Positions 1-6,707 of a stretch of DNA of 37,021 bases are shown in pieces (position 1 is the first letter of the stretch; the number at the start of each line of letters is the position of its first letter). The notes under the pieces were generated by a model, which was not told where the DNA came from, searched no databases, and worked only from the letters and a program-made list of their open reading frames with translations. The DNA lies in IMG/VR virus record IMGVR_UViG_3300039412_000813, positions 1-37,021 of that record; one strand, written 5' to 3'. This DNA comes from a virus. The position numbers were made by a program, and so were the translations under genes.

Positions 1-2
1 AG

Positions 3-356
3 ACCCATCGCCGGTACTACGCGGCGAACCGGGAAAAAGTCACCGAGGCCAATCGCCGGTACAGAGCGGCGAATCGGGAAAAAGTCGCCGAGATTAAGCG
101 CCGGTACAGAGCGGCGAATCGGGAAAAAGTCGCCGAGGCCAATCGCCGGTACTACGCGGCGAACCGGGAAAAAGTCGCCGAGGCCAATCGCCTGTATAGA
201 GCGGCGAATCGGGAAAAAATCGCCGAGATCAATCGCCAGTACAGAGCGGCGAACCGGGAAAAAGTCGCCGAGACCAATCGCCGGTACTACGCGGCGAACC
301 GGGAAAAAGTCGCCGATCTGCAAAAGTTCTCGCGCAGCCAATTAGTTCTTATTTAG
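3..356 (+). CDS. 15-residue-repeat helical protein, 5' truncated
   Basis: This open frame runs in from the left edge without a start codon and ends at TAG 354-356. It consists of seven copies of a 15-residue unit (consensus RRYRAANREKVAEAN) and a short unrelated tail ending in LVLI. The unit is rich in Arg, Glu, Lys and Ala, and Y/R, N/K and V/I alternate at fixed places, which suggests a long charged helix or coiled coil. Similar repeats occur in phage and bacterial proteins of unknown function, sometimes beside HNH endonuclease domains, but no such domain is visible here because the N-terminus is missing. The next gene starts 4 bases after the stop. The reading frame is confident; the function is unknown. 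Confidence 0.6.
   Translation, partial: THRRYYAANREKVTEANRRYRAANREKVAEIKRRYRAANREKVAEANRRYYAANREKVAEANRLYRAANREKIAEINRQYRAANREKVAETNRRYYAANREKVADLQKFSRSQLVLI
9..323 (+). repeat. 45-bp tandem repeat, seven copies
   Basis: Units begin at 9, 54, 99, 144, 189, 234 and 279. Copies differ at a few positions, for example tactac against tacaga and gccaat against attaag or atcaat. The period is a multiple of three and the array stays open in one frame, so it is a coding minisatellite. There are no spacers, which rules out a CRISPR array. Confidence 0.9.
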
Positions 357-359
357 GAT

Positions 360-770
360 ATGAACAGAACTTCCACATATGTCCCCGACATAATCGATTT
401 CCTGCGTAAACATTTCAGTTTTCGCTTCGAGTTCGACAATCCGGAGTTTACGGAAATCACAATTAAAGGATCGAGTATTTTCGCGCATGATCTTTACAAT
501 GCACTAGATGAATATCGGGATGCCATAAGTATGTATTTGCAACTGGAACGGAAAAAATCGCTGGAAATTTATATCGGCGGACCTGTAAACGGCAAACGAT
601 GTCTTTTGCGAAGAATTTCTTTTCAGATCGGCGAGGTGATCCCCGTCCACGTCGATCGTTCAAAGTGGGCCGTGTATCAGATCGGTGAAGATAATCTTCG
701 CGCATGGTTCAAGGGTTTTGCCACCAGTAAAAAAAAGGCGAAAAACCTGCAATTGGTGAAAGAGTTGTAA
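360..770 (+). CDS. hypothetical protein, 136 aa
   Basis: I do not recognise a family. The protein starts MNRTSTYVPDIIDFLRKHF and looks like a compact alpha/beta protein with no membrane segment or cysteine motif. The C-terminus is strongly basic (KGFATSKKKAKNLQ), which would suit nucleic-acid binding, but this is only inference. The start is the first ATG, with a weak purine stretch (aggat) directly before it. Its stop overlaps the next start as TAATG, so the two are probably translationally coupled. Confidence 0.6.
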   Translation: MNRTSTYVPDIIDFLRKHFSFRFEFDNPEFTEITIKGSSIFAHDLYNALDEYRDAISMYLQLERKKSLEIYIGGPVNGKRCLLRRISFQIGEVIPVHVDRSKWAVYQIGEDNLRAWFKGFATSKKKAKNLQLVKEL

Positions 771-1003
771 TGAGTATTTTTTTGGGAAAAACCGAATCCG
801 GCGAAAAATTCTCCTTGCCCATCGAACTGCCGGCAATGGGCAAATCGATTCAATTATCACATAAATCGGCTCATTTATTGCCAAAACGGCTCACTTTATC
901 ACAAAAAAGTGATAATCTATTACAAACTGCCGGCAAAACTCAGCCTGGATTAATTCGTGAAATAACCGGGAAATTATTCCAAAAATTATTCCAGCCCCCT
1001 TAG
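770..1003 (+). CDS. hypothetical protein, 77 aa
   Basis: The start codon overlaps the stop of the preceding gene (TAATG), which is the main argument that it is real. The protein is polar and basic, with Ser, Gln, Lys and Leu and no membrane segment. Two similar stretches (SIQLSHKSAHLL and RLTLSQKSDNLL) look like a short internal duplication. At the DNA level this part has related AT-rich segments around 850-925. Function is unknown, and it could be a fortuitous frame in AT-rich DNA. Confidence 0.4.
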   Translation: MSIFLGKTESGEKFSLPIELPAMGKSIQLSHKSAHLLPKRLTLSQKSDNLLQTAGKTQPGLIREITGKLFQKLFQPP

Positions 1004-1026
1004 TAAATGGTAAGGCAACGACTTAC

Positions 1027-1055
1027 TTGACACACAATATTGGTGCGTTAAGTAT
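1027..1055 (+). promoter_or_regulatory. weak sigma70-like promoter
   Basis: A perfect TTGACA (1027-1032) is followed after 17 bases by AAGTAT (1050-1055), which matches the -10 consensus at only three positions. It lies in a gene-free stretch. The spacing is ideal but the -10 box is poor. Confidence 0.25.
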
Positions 1056-1216
1056 ATCAATGCCTAAGATTAGCATTCTGATTCTTTGCACTTCGTGCCC
1101 TCTTTGGTGAAATCCTCGCGAGTTAAGTTATAACTGAACTCCGCCTGCTAGCAGCTTATTGTTAAGCTGGACAAGGAGTTATGGCGAATTTTGCTGGTTA
1201 TTTTTGCCGGTCGGCG

Positions 1217-1225
1217 TGTTATAAT
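1217..1225 (+). promoter_or_regulatory. extended -10 promoter
   Basis: TGTTATAAT is a perfect extended -10 element (TGn plus TATAAT at 1220-1225). No good -35 is present at 17 bases, which is typical of extended -10 promoters. Transcription would start near 1232, just before the hairpin and T-run ending near 1303. Confidence 0.4.
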
Positions 1226-1231
1226 CGGTCT

Positions 1232-1303
1232 CACGATCGATCCGCCGCCGGCCGGGAATCTCAAGATGAATTTGAGATGTTGCCAAACCCTGCCGGCTTT
1301 TTT
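1232..1303 (+). ncRNA. candidate small RNA with intrinsic terminator
   Basis: From the predicted start near 1232, the RNA would contain a 7-bp hairpin (1258-1264 with 1272-1278, loop gatgaat) inside an outer gccggc pair (1247-1252 with 1292-1297), followed by six Ts at 1298-1303. It exposes gagatgttgcca (1274-1285), exactly complementary over 12 bases to 1398-1409 in the leader of the HTH gene. It could be a free small RNA or an attenuated leader of the downstream operon. No RNA family was recognised. Confidence 0.3.
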
Positions 1304-1398
1304 ATTTTCTGCCTAACTCCTTATCGGGAAACTCCTTATCTTCCCCATTTTCCTGAAAATGCTGGTTTTTTGGCCACCCCGGGATTAGATTAACCCCT

Positions 1399-1437
1399 GG
1401 CAACATCTCTTGGTTTTTTTGAGCCCGCGATGTTGCC
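1399..1437 (+). promoter_or_regulatory. hairpin in the HTH gene leader, alternative pairing partner
   Basis: ggcaacatc (1399-1407) can pair with gatgttgcc (1429-1437) to form a 9-bp stem whose 21-base loop contains seven Ts. The left arm can instead pair with 1274-1285. Two exclusive pairings of this kind are the usual layout of an attenuator. Confidence 0.3.
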
Positions 1438-1484
1438 GCTTCTTTTTGCGGCATGCGCCGGGTTTGAAATGGCCCGGAGAGCAC

Positions 1485-1883
1485 ATGGTGATTGAGCAGT
1501 TTCGCATAGATGAGGTCAAAAGGCTGCTGGCCAGGGGCAAGCTAAGCCAGCGGAAGATCGCCAAAGCCGTGGGCATCAGCCGAGGCACGGTCTACTACGT
1601 GGCCACCGGCCGGCGCCGAGATCATTTTGATCGGATCCTTGAAGAACCCATCGAAAATTCGGGCCCCAAAACCCACTGCGGCGGCTGCGGCGGCATGGTG
1701 AGCATGCCCTGCCGGCTATGTAAAGGCCGGGCTCTTGCAATTTTGAAAAAGGCTATAAAAAAACCGCAAAACCAACCGGATTTGAAACTCAGCCTGGAAT
1801 TGAAACCGGATCACCAGGAGCGATACGAAGACGTGCGGCGCGGGCGCTCCCGGCAGGAAATGATCTTATCTTTTGTGAGTTGA
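1485..1883 (+). CDS. HTH and zinc-ribbon DNA-binding protein
   Basis: Residues about 8-43 form a helix-turn-helix (EVKRLLARGKLSQRKIAKAV, then ISRGTVYYVATG) of the resolvase/transposase-like type. They are followed by a probable zinc-binding knuckle: C65-x2-C68 and C76-x2-C79 in the context CGGCGG...MPCRLCKGRA. The C-terminal third is charged and has no recognised domain. The chosen start has ggaga four bases upstream; an in-frame extension to 1410 would add 25 residues with no ribosome site. I recall small proteins with this HTH plus CGG-x-V-x-MPCRLC layout from planctomycetes, which supports the host guess. A transcription-regulator role is inferred. It heads the run of genes to about 7 kb. 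Confidence 0.75.
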   Translation: MVIEQFRIDEVKRLLARGKLSQRKIAKAVGISRGTVYYVATGRRRDHFDRILEEPIENSGPKTHCGGCGGMVSMPCRLCKGRALAILKKAIKKPQNQPDLKLSLELKPDHQERYEDVRRGRSRQEMILSFVS

Positions 1884-1886
1884 ATC

Positions 1887-2333
1887 ATGAATAACGTCGA
1901 ATTTAAGTCCGTCTGCCTGGCCGCCCTGGAATTGGTCGCCAAAAAAGAGGGGCGGCGCGATGTGCTTACCGCCGGGTCGGAAAACGACGTGTTCCTGAAA
2001 ATCGAGGCTTCAGTCGGCAAAAAAACCCTGCGCATGCAATCGGAGGCTCACGTCGCCGTGAATCATGACAGCACGCGGTTGGCTTCGTGGGCCCCGCCGC
2101 AAGCGCAGCTTATCGGCTATATTTTATCGCTTTTGACCAAGCGCAACCGGGAAATGCTATTGAAGGAACTGCCGGAAAAATTCGCCGCCGCCGGCAATTT
2201 GTTGCCCGACATCGACGCCGGCCTGGTGGAAGCGGCTGAGCAGCTCCTGCAGCGCCTGCGGGCCAAAATCCAACAGAACGTAAAAGGAACGGTCAGCACG
2301 TCTTACACTGTGCAAAAATGGGAAATTATTTAA
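1887..2333 (+). CDS. hypothetical protein, 148 aa
   Basis: The gene begins 3 bases after the HTH gene. The protein is soluble and mostly helical, with a leucine-rich C-terminal half (EAAEQLLQRLRAKIQQNVKG). No catalytic motif, cysteine cluster or membrane segment is seen. I do not recognise the family. The tight spacing suggests co-transcription with the HTH regulator. Confidence 0.65.
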   Translation: MNNVEFKSVCLAALELVAKKEGRRDVLTAGSENDVFLKIEASVGKKTLRMQSEAHVAVNHDSTRLASWAPPQAQLIGYILSLLTKRNREMLLKELPEKFAAAGNLLPDIDAGLVEAAEQLLQRLRAKIQQNVKGTVSTSYTVQKWEII

Positions 2334-2351
2334 GTAAAAAAGAGATTTACG

Positions 2352-2960
2352 ATGGCGGCATTGCTGGCAATACTGGCTGAAGTCTGGGGGTTTTTTAAAC
2401 CCCTTCTGTCCGCGCTTGTTGGCAACCAGTATTTTTGGATCATCGCTGGCACGGTGATTATCACGCTCATGATTACGAGCAAAGGCTGCGGCTGCCGGCG
2501 TGATAAACCGGTCCGCACGCAAACCATCTCCTGCGAAATCACCGACGTCCTGGACGGGGCGACGCTGACGGCTCGAGCCGGATTGCTGGGACGCAAAGAG
2601 CGCACTCTGCGCCTGGCCGGGATCGAGGCCCCGGGCCTGTCCGAACCCTTTGGGGCCGATTCTCAGGCGTCTTTAAAAGCATTGGCCGGAGACAAGGTTT
2701 CGGTATTGATCGAGGAAGGACGCGCAATCGGCTCCGGGGATATTTCCGGGCTGGTTTCCAGAGGGGGAAAATTGCTCAACCTCGAGCAAGTCAAGGCCGG
2801 CCTGGCCGCATGCAATTCCGACGCGCCTAAAGAGTGGATGGCCGCCCAGACGGCCGCCAAAAAACAAAATCTGGGAATGTGGGCCGGCGATAAAAAAGAA
2901 CACTGGTGGAACGTTCCACTGGGACGAAGCAACGAGAAAATTTTGGAGGCCATACAATGA
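2352..2960 (+). CDS. membrane-anchored SNase-like protein, probably inactive
   Basis: A hydrophobic N-terminus with a membrane segment at about 26-42 precedes a staphylococcal-nuclease-like OB domain (about 57-180). The domain is recognisable from TDVLDGATLTA, LRLAGIEAP, a GxxS-A-LKAL helix, LLNLEQVKAGLA and the C-terminal helix ending KKQNLGMWAG. Aligned by eye to staphylococcal nuclease, Arg35 is kept (R87), but Asp21 is Ala (A70), Glu43 is Gly (G95) and Arg87 is Ser (S132), so catalysis is probably lost and a binding role is more likely. The C-rich stretch KGCGCRR after the membrane segment is unusual. The stop overlaps the next start as ATGA, and a ggagg at 2945-2949 serves the next gene. 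Confidence 0.7.
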   Translation: MAALLAILAEVWGFFKPLLSALVGNQYFWIIAGTVIITLMITSKGCGCRRDKPVRTQTISCEITDVLDGATLTARAGLLGRKERTLRLAGIEAPGLSEPFGADSQASLKALAGDKVSVLIEEGRAIGSGDISGLVSRGGKLLNLEQVKAGLAACNSDAPKEWMAAQTAAKKQNLGMWAGDKKEHWWNVPLGRSNEKILEAIQ

Positions 2961-3295
2961 TTGCCGAGGCGATATATTCCGGCACGGCGTCGAACCTGGT
3001 GGGCATGCTCGTTTTAGGCGCGATTGCCATCGTGATTGCATATAACCTGGCCGTGAAATTCTGGCCGACGTTAAAATCCTCAGCGGTGGGGACAACGGTT
3101 GTAAGCGGCGAAAACTACACGGCCTACGAGGCCTTGGTGGTGATCGCCAAGCTCGAGCAAATCCAGGCCGATCCAAAGGCCGTCGAGGCGGTGCAATATC
3201 TTTTGGGCATGATTATGAACGCACCTGCGACTACATCCCAGCCGGTCGCAACCTCCTCGCCGGCGGCCGCCTCCAAAATTATGGGGGGCAAATAA
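2957..3295 (+). CDS. small membrane protein with Ala/Pro/Ser tail, 112 aa
   Basis: One membrane segment (about 12-34, NLVGMLVLGAIAIVIAYNLA) is followed by a helical soluble region (EALVVIAKLEQIQADPKAVE) and a low-complexity Thr/Ser/Ala/Pro tail. The start has ggagg eight bases upstream and overlaps the previous stop (ATGA); an in-frame ATG at 2906 lies inside the previous gene and lacks a site. No family is recognised. It is one of a string of single-pass proteins with overlapping genes, which suggests a membrane-associated complex or lysis module. Confidence 0.65.
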   Translation: MIAEAIYSGTASNLVGMLVLGAIAIVIAYNLAVKFWPTLKSSAVGTTVVSGENYTAYEALVVIAKLEQIQADPKAVEAVQYLLGMIMNAPATTSQPVATSSPAAASKIMGGK

Positions 3296-3296
3296 C

Positions 3297-3530
3297 GTGA
3301 ATTTATCGCTTTTACAAATCGGATTGCTGATCGCCGCCGGCCTGGGCGTGATCTGGTGGCTGCGCTCGAACACGGCCGCCGCGCCGACGGCTACGAACCC
3401 ACCGGCCGCGCCGCCGGCAACCGGCTCGCTGCAAACCGCGGTAGCCGCTTACCAGGTGATCGCAGCGTACCTAACCGAGGACGGCCTTGCCGACAAGGTT
3501 TGGCTAGCGATCAAACAGGCGAAGACATGA
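3297..3530 (+). CDS. small membrane protein, 77 aa
   Basis: The gene uses a GTG start two bases after the previous stop, with a G-run about 10 bases upstream. Residues 5-22 form a membrane segment (LLQIGLLIAAGLGVIWWL), followed by an Ala/Pro/Thr linker and a helical C-terminus. It resembles its upstream neighbour in layout (membrane segment, Pro/Ala linker, helix), so the two may be diverged paralogues or partners. Function is unknown. Confidence 0.6.
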   Translation: MNLSLLQIGLLIAAGLGVIWWLRSNTAAAPTATNPPAAPPATGSLQTAVAAYQVIAAYLTEDGLADKVWLAIKQAKT

Positions 3531-3718
3531 GCGACGAGGAACGTGAACTGGCCGCGATTGACACCGGTTATACCGCCGAACTGAGTGGCATGTTCCAAAC
3601 TATGTTCATCAACGCGGATACGGACGGCGTGGAAATCGCCGGGGCGCGTTTTGAAAAAGGCCTGAAGATCCTGCGGGAAGCGCGGCAAAAGGCGATTGAG
3701 ATCGTGAAAAAGACATGA
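3527..3718 (+). CDS. small helical protein, 63 aa
   Basis: This soluble, acidic, helical protein starts MSDEERELAAIDTGY and ends in a basic helix. Its ATG overlaps the previous stop (ATGA), and its own stop overlaps the next start in the same way, so it sits inside a translationally coupled chain. The in-frame extension back to 3356 overlaps the preceding gene and is rejected. No family is recognised. Confidence 0.55.
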   Translation: MSDEERELAAIDTGYTAELSGMFQTMFINADTDGVEIAGARFEKGLKILREARQKAIEIVKKT

Positions 3719-4155
3719 CGCAACAAAACAAAAACCTGCTGGTCGTGATTTTGCTGGGCTTGTGCGCAGCCGGTTTTATTTGGAATCCGGCCGTAACACT
3801 GCCGGATTGGATGCCCCACCCGACTCCGCAACAGATCCAGGTCGTAATCGTCCATAAAACGGCCGACGACCCGAAAATGCCGGCCGCGCAGATCGAGGCC
3901 ATGAATTCATCTGCCATAGACGCCTTTCTGACCGCAAAGGGCGATGATCCGGTGCAAAGGATCGATCCAAACGACATCAAGGATTATAGCGGCGCGGTCC
4001 CGGCCCGCTTCGCCCCGGCCATCGCCGCCATGACCGGCAAACAGCCGCCGTATTTATTCATTACCGCCAAGGACGGCAAGCTGCTCGCCGGCGAGCCTCT
4101 ACCGGCTGACGAAACAACTGAATTATCCTTTATCCAAAAATACACGGGAAAGTGA
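3715..4155 (+). CDS. membrane-anchored, possible thioredoxin-fold protein, 146 aa
   Basis: An N-terminal membrane anchor or signal (about 7-24, NLLVVILLGLCAAGFIW) precedes a domain exported or facing the periplasm. The C-terminal part, PYLFITAKDGKLLAGEPLP followed by a helix ending FIQKY, reads like the cis-Pro strand, hairpin and last helix of a thioredoxin fold. No CxxC is present, so a redox role is unlikely. It is followed by a second thioredoxin-like protein that does have CxxC, so the pair may work together. The fold call is tentative. Confidence 0.55.
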   Translation: MTQQNKNLLVVILLGLCAAGFIWNPAVTLPDWMPHPTPQQIQVVIVHKTADDPKMPAAQIEAMNSSAIDAFLTAKGDDPVQRIDPNDIKDYSGAVPARFAPAIAAMTGKQPPYLFITAKDGKLLAGEPLPADETTELSFIQKYTGK

Positions 4156-4162
4156 GGAACCA

Positions 4163-4792
4163 GTGAAATTCACGCGCAACGACGCCATTGTTTGTTTGAT
4201 TCCAATAATGGGATTGCTGGCCTTTTACTTATTGCTCGATCGGCCGCAGCCCAAGACCTTGCCGCCCCCGGAAATCGTTCTGCCGGCGCCGGATGTTCAA
4301 AAACCTGTGATTGCACCGGCAATTGATACGCCAAAAACGATCGAGAATCCCCAGCCCATTAAAATCGCCGATGTTCCCGAAAAATCAACCGTAACTGAGG
4401 TGAACGTCTTAGCGGCATTTGCCGATGCAAAGCCGAAAGCCGCAGGGGCGATGGGCGATTATTACGACGCCCTGTACAAGGCCCGGGCGCAAAAGGTAAA
4501 ACTCTTGCTTTTTTTTTACGGAGACGGCTGCCAGCCCTGCGCTTACATGAAGAAAAATGTCTTTCCCGATGGTCGCGTGAAAACCGCATTGGGCAAAGAC
4601 ATATTATTGCCCTTGCATTTGCCGGAGATGGCTGCGGTCAAGGAAGTGCCCGACCCGATGGTGGGCAATCGTGTTCCAACCCTGGTGCTGATCGATCCCG
4701 GCGAGAAAGAGGGCGATTCGCGAACGCTTGCCGAGCACGTCGGCGGCATGAACGTCAACCAATTCGTCCAGTGGTATTCCCAGAGAAAATAA
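4163..4792 (+). CDS. membrane-anchored thioredoxin-like protein with CQPC
   Basis: The gene has a GTG start with gagga just upstream. The protein has an N-terminal membrane segment (about 9-25), a long Pro-rich linker (27-75) and a thioredoxin-fold domain (about 95-205). The domain shows the redox motif C123-Q-P-C126 after a hydrophobic strand (KLLLFFYGDG), and the cis-Pro strand VPTLVLIDP (P172). This is the layout of periplasmic thiol-disulfide proteins of the DsbD-C/thioredoxin_7 kind. In a phage it could assist folding of disulfide-containing tail proteins or be part of an envelope-modifying set; that part is inference. It is followed after one base by a cysteine peptidase. Confidence 0.75.
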   Translation: MKFTRNDAIVCLIPIMGLLAFYLLLDRPQPKTLPPPEIVLPAPDVQKPVIAPAIDTPKTIENPQPIKIADVPEKSTVTEVNVLAAFADAKPKAAGAMGDYYDALYKARAQKVKLLLFFYGDGCQPCAYMKKNVFPDGRVKTALGKDILLPLHLPEMAAVKEVPDPMVGNRVPTLVLIDPGEKEGDSRTLAEHVGGMNVNQFVQWYSQRK

Positions 4793-4793
4793 T

Positions 4794-5588
4794 ATGCGGC
4801 CGATCATAATAGACGACTCCAACTATCGGGAAATTCTGCAATGGCACGCCGAGCAAGGCCATGGGTTCGGCCACCTGCCGCGCGTTTCGCGGGTGGGCGA
4901 ACTGGAAACCTCGCCGGGCAGATGCGCGCCGCTGCTGGCCGACAAGATACTGCTGATCGATGAAAAGGAATGGCCGGAGCGAATCAAGGAGATGACGGCC
5001 AAGAAACTCTGGCCGCAAGACAAATACGAAGCCGCCAGCGGCAAGGACAGCAACCAGGACGGGCTCGAATGGTGCTGGGCCTTCTCGCTTACAGAATGCG
5101 TGATGTACACCCGCGTTTGCGCGGGTGAAAAGCACGTTCCGCTGGCTGCCGAAAGCCTGGGTGGATCGGTCGGATACAAAAACCAGGGCAATTCGCTGGA
5201 TGTAGCCCTGGCCTATGCCATCAAGCACGGCATTTGCCGGGCGGATTTTATTCCGGCCCTATGCCGCGACCCGTCGAAATTCAAAACCGGCTGGGAACAA
5301 GATGCGCTGAATTACCGGCCCATCGAAGATGCAGTCTGGGACGGCGGCGGACAGGATTTGTGGGCCGAATTCGTTACCGCGCTTCTATCCGGGTATCCGC
5401 CCTATATAGCCTACAACTGGGCTGGGCACGCCATGATCGGCAGCAAGTTGATCCTCGATCCCAGCGGTGAGATTTGCACCTACACTCCCAATACTTGGGG
5501 CCCGGGCCAGGCCTGGACGCTGAAGGGCAAGAAAAAGGTGCCCGATGAACTTTACATCCCGCGAGTGATTACGTATTGCCAGAATTAG
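4794..5588 (+). CDS. papain-like (C1-type) cysteine peptidase
   Basis: All four papain-family landmarks can be placed in order: Gln88 in SNQDGLEW, Cys94 in EWCWAFSL, His212 in WAGHAMIG and Asn233 in TPNTWG. The lengths between them fit a compact C1A-like domain. No signal peptide or propeptide is obvious; the first 80 residues are polar and could serve as an inhibitory or targeting segment. Its place after membrane and thioredoxin-like proteins and before a holin-like gene suggests a role in lysis, envelope passage or virion processing. Target specificity cannot be read from the sequence. A start at 4794 fits, being one base after the previous stop. Confidence 0.75.
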   Translation: MRPIIIDDSNYREILQWHAEQGHGFGHLPRVSRVGELETSPGRCAPLLADKILLIDEKEWPERIKEMTAKKLWPQDKYEAASGKDSNQDGLEWCWAFSLTECVMYTRVCAGEKHVPLAAESLGGSVGYKNQGNSLDVALAYAIKHGICRADFIPALCRDPSKFKTGWEQDALNYRPIEDAVWDGGGQDLWAEFVTALLSGYPPYIAYNWAGHAMIGSKLILDPSGEICTYTPNTWGPGQAWTLKGKKKVPDELYIPRVITYCQN

Positions 5589-5600
5589 GAACGCCGAAAA

Positions 5601-5936
5601 ATGTTTTGGAAAATAGGATTGGGATTAGGACTGTTATTACTTGGAGCCGGAGAATTGCCTGTATCCACGAAGGTCGGCGATTATCTGCAATATGGTGCAT
5701 TGGGAATTTTATTTCTCTCGATCCTTTTGCAATATTGGCAAGCCGATCGGCGGGAAAAATCGAATAATAATTTCAACGATAAACTCCTGGCGCAACACGC
5801 AGCGGCGTTCAAAGGGTTTGGCGATTTAAAAAATCATTGCTCTGAAGTTCTGGCCCCTTATGCGGCCAAATCGGCTGCACGAAAGCGAAAACGTAGAAAT
5901 ATACATTCGCATAATAATGCCGATCCCGAGGGGTAA
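5601..5936 (+). CDS. two-segment membrane protein, holin-like
   Basis: Two membrane segments (about 4-17 and 28-45) are followed by a cytoplasmic-looking charged tail ending in a Lys/Arg run (ARKRKRR). Length, two helices and a basic C-terminus are typical of phage holins, which open the inner membrane for lysis enzymes. The neighbouring peptidase gene supports that reading, but holins have little sequence conservation, so it rests on topology and context. agga lies ten bases before the ATG. Confidence 0.55.
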   Translation: MFWKIGLGLGLLLLGAGELPVSTKVGDYLQYGALGILFLSILLQYWQADRREKSNNNFNDKLLAQHAAAFKGFGDLKNHCSEVLAPYAAKSAARKRKRRNIHSHNNADPEG

Positions 5937-6083
5937 ATGTATTTTTTCTTCCCCAAATATTTTCGCCGCGAGATCGAGGATGGAAAACCGTGCCGCGAGT
6001 GCAGGTATTTTAGGATTTTGCAAAAATGGCTCGAACTGGACCGGCCATCCAGCCCGGGCATCACGCTTTTAGGAGTAAACGCC

Positions 6084-6416
6084 ATGAAATATGACACGTT
6101 TGTAGCAAGTTGGTCGGTTCCGACCAACCCGCTGAAAGTCGCAAAGCGGGAAATCACCGTAACCATCGGAGCCAATCCGCCGATTGTCCAGGAGATCACC
6201 GACCTGGCCCAGACCGCCCTGCCGGCGATGACCGCCCCGGACGGCACTACGGTTACGGCCGCGATTCGCGATTGCAACATTGTGGGGACCTGGACTGATC
6301 CGGCTGTGACCACGACCGTTTTGGACGCCTCGGCACTCCCGGCGGACCAGCCGGCGACGCCGGTGATAACCGTTACCGCCGTGGCCGACGTCCCGGCTCA
6401 GGCAGATAATCAGTGA
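6084..6416 (+). CDS. small beta-rich protein, 110 aa
   Basis: The protein is beta-strand rich (REITVTIGANPPIVQEI, TTVTAAIRDCNIVGTW, PVITVTAVADV), like a single Ig-like or fibronectin-like domain, and ends with a short acidic tail. It may be a structural accessory protein. The start was chosen because aggag (6071-6075) sits eight bases upstream. The frame is open back to an ATG at 5937, directly after the previous stop, adding 49 residues with a CRECRYF motif; that longer form cannot be excluded. A terminator-like hairpin follows. Confidence 0.6.
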   Translation: MKYDTFVASWSVPTNPLKVAKREITVTIGANPPIVQEITDLAQTALPAMTAPDGTTVTAAIRDCNIVGTWTDPAVTTTVLDASALPADQPATPVITVTAVADVPAQADNQ

Positions 6417-6431
6417 ACGTAAGCTCTCCTC

Positions 6432-6494
6432 AAAATCCCGGCAGATAAAACACATCCGTGAAACTGCAACTAATGTATCTGCCGGGTTTTGATT
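6432..6494 (+). terminator. Rho-independent terminator
   Basis: cccggcagata (6437-6447) pairs perfectly with tatctgccggg (6476-6486), followed by TTTTGATTTT. The 28-base loop is long for an intrinsic terminator. Its place after the 6416 stop supports the end of a transcription unit. Confidence 0.5.
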
Positions 6495-6527
6495 TTAAGG
6501 AAAGACTTTTGGACGGAGGCATTTAAC

Positions 6528-6662
6528 ATGGCCGGATTGGACCCGATTATCACGCCAAACCCGAAACGGGTGAAGCCTGTAAAACGACCTCGGAGGCCAT
6601 ACAAGACCCGCGAGGAAGAGCGCGGACAGCCCGGAACCCGGAAGTCATCGAAACGTGTTTGA
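6528..6662 (+). CDS. small basic protein, 44 aa
   Basis: A strong ggagg (6515-6519) lies eight bases before the ATG. The product starts MAGLDPIITPNPKRVKPVKR and is extremely basic and Pro-rich (RRPYKTREEERG), with no fold that I recognise. Such peptides often bind nucleic acid. The excellent ribosome site argues that it is expressed despite its size. Confidence 0.5.
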   Translation: MAGLDPIITPNPKRVKPVKRPRRPYKTREEERGQPGTRKSSKRV

Positions 6663-6707
6663 ACGCAAATGGAGCGATTTTACGGCTGCCATTTTTGGTA
6701 AATTCAA

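Larger units (their letters stand above)
1004..1484. other. 481-base non-coding segment before the HTH gene
   Basis: No gene is supported here. The segment holds a weak sigma70-like promoter (1027-1055), an extended -10 box (1217-1225), a hairpin and T-run that could end a short RNA (1232-1303), and three related copies of gatgttgcc or its complement (1276-1284, 1399-1407 inverted, 1429-1437). These can form mutually exclusive stems upstream of the HTH gene. A 70-codon frame at 1181-1393 crosses all of this and is judged spurious. Confidence 0.5.

Noticed and set aside
9-323. Possible CRISPR array
   Set aside because: Units are contiguous without spacers, period is 45 and the array is open in one coding frame.
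1181-1393. 70-codon frame with aaggag two bases before its ATG
   Set aside because: Spacing to the ATG is too short, the composition is not protein-like, and the frame runs across a promoter box, hairpin and T-run.
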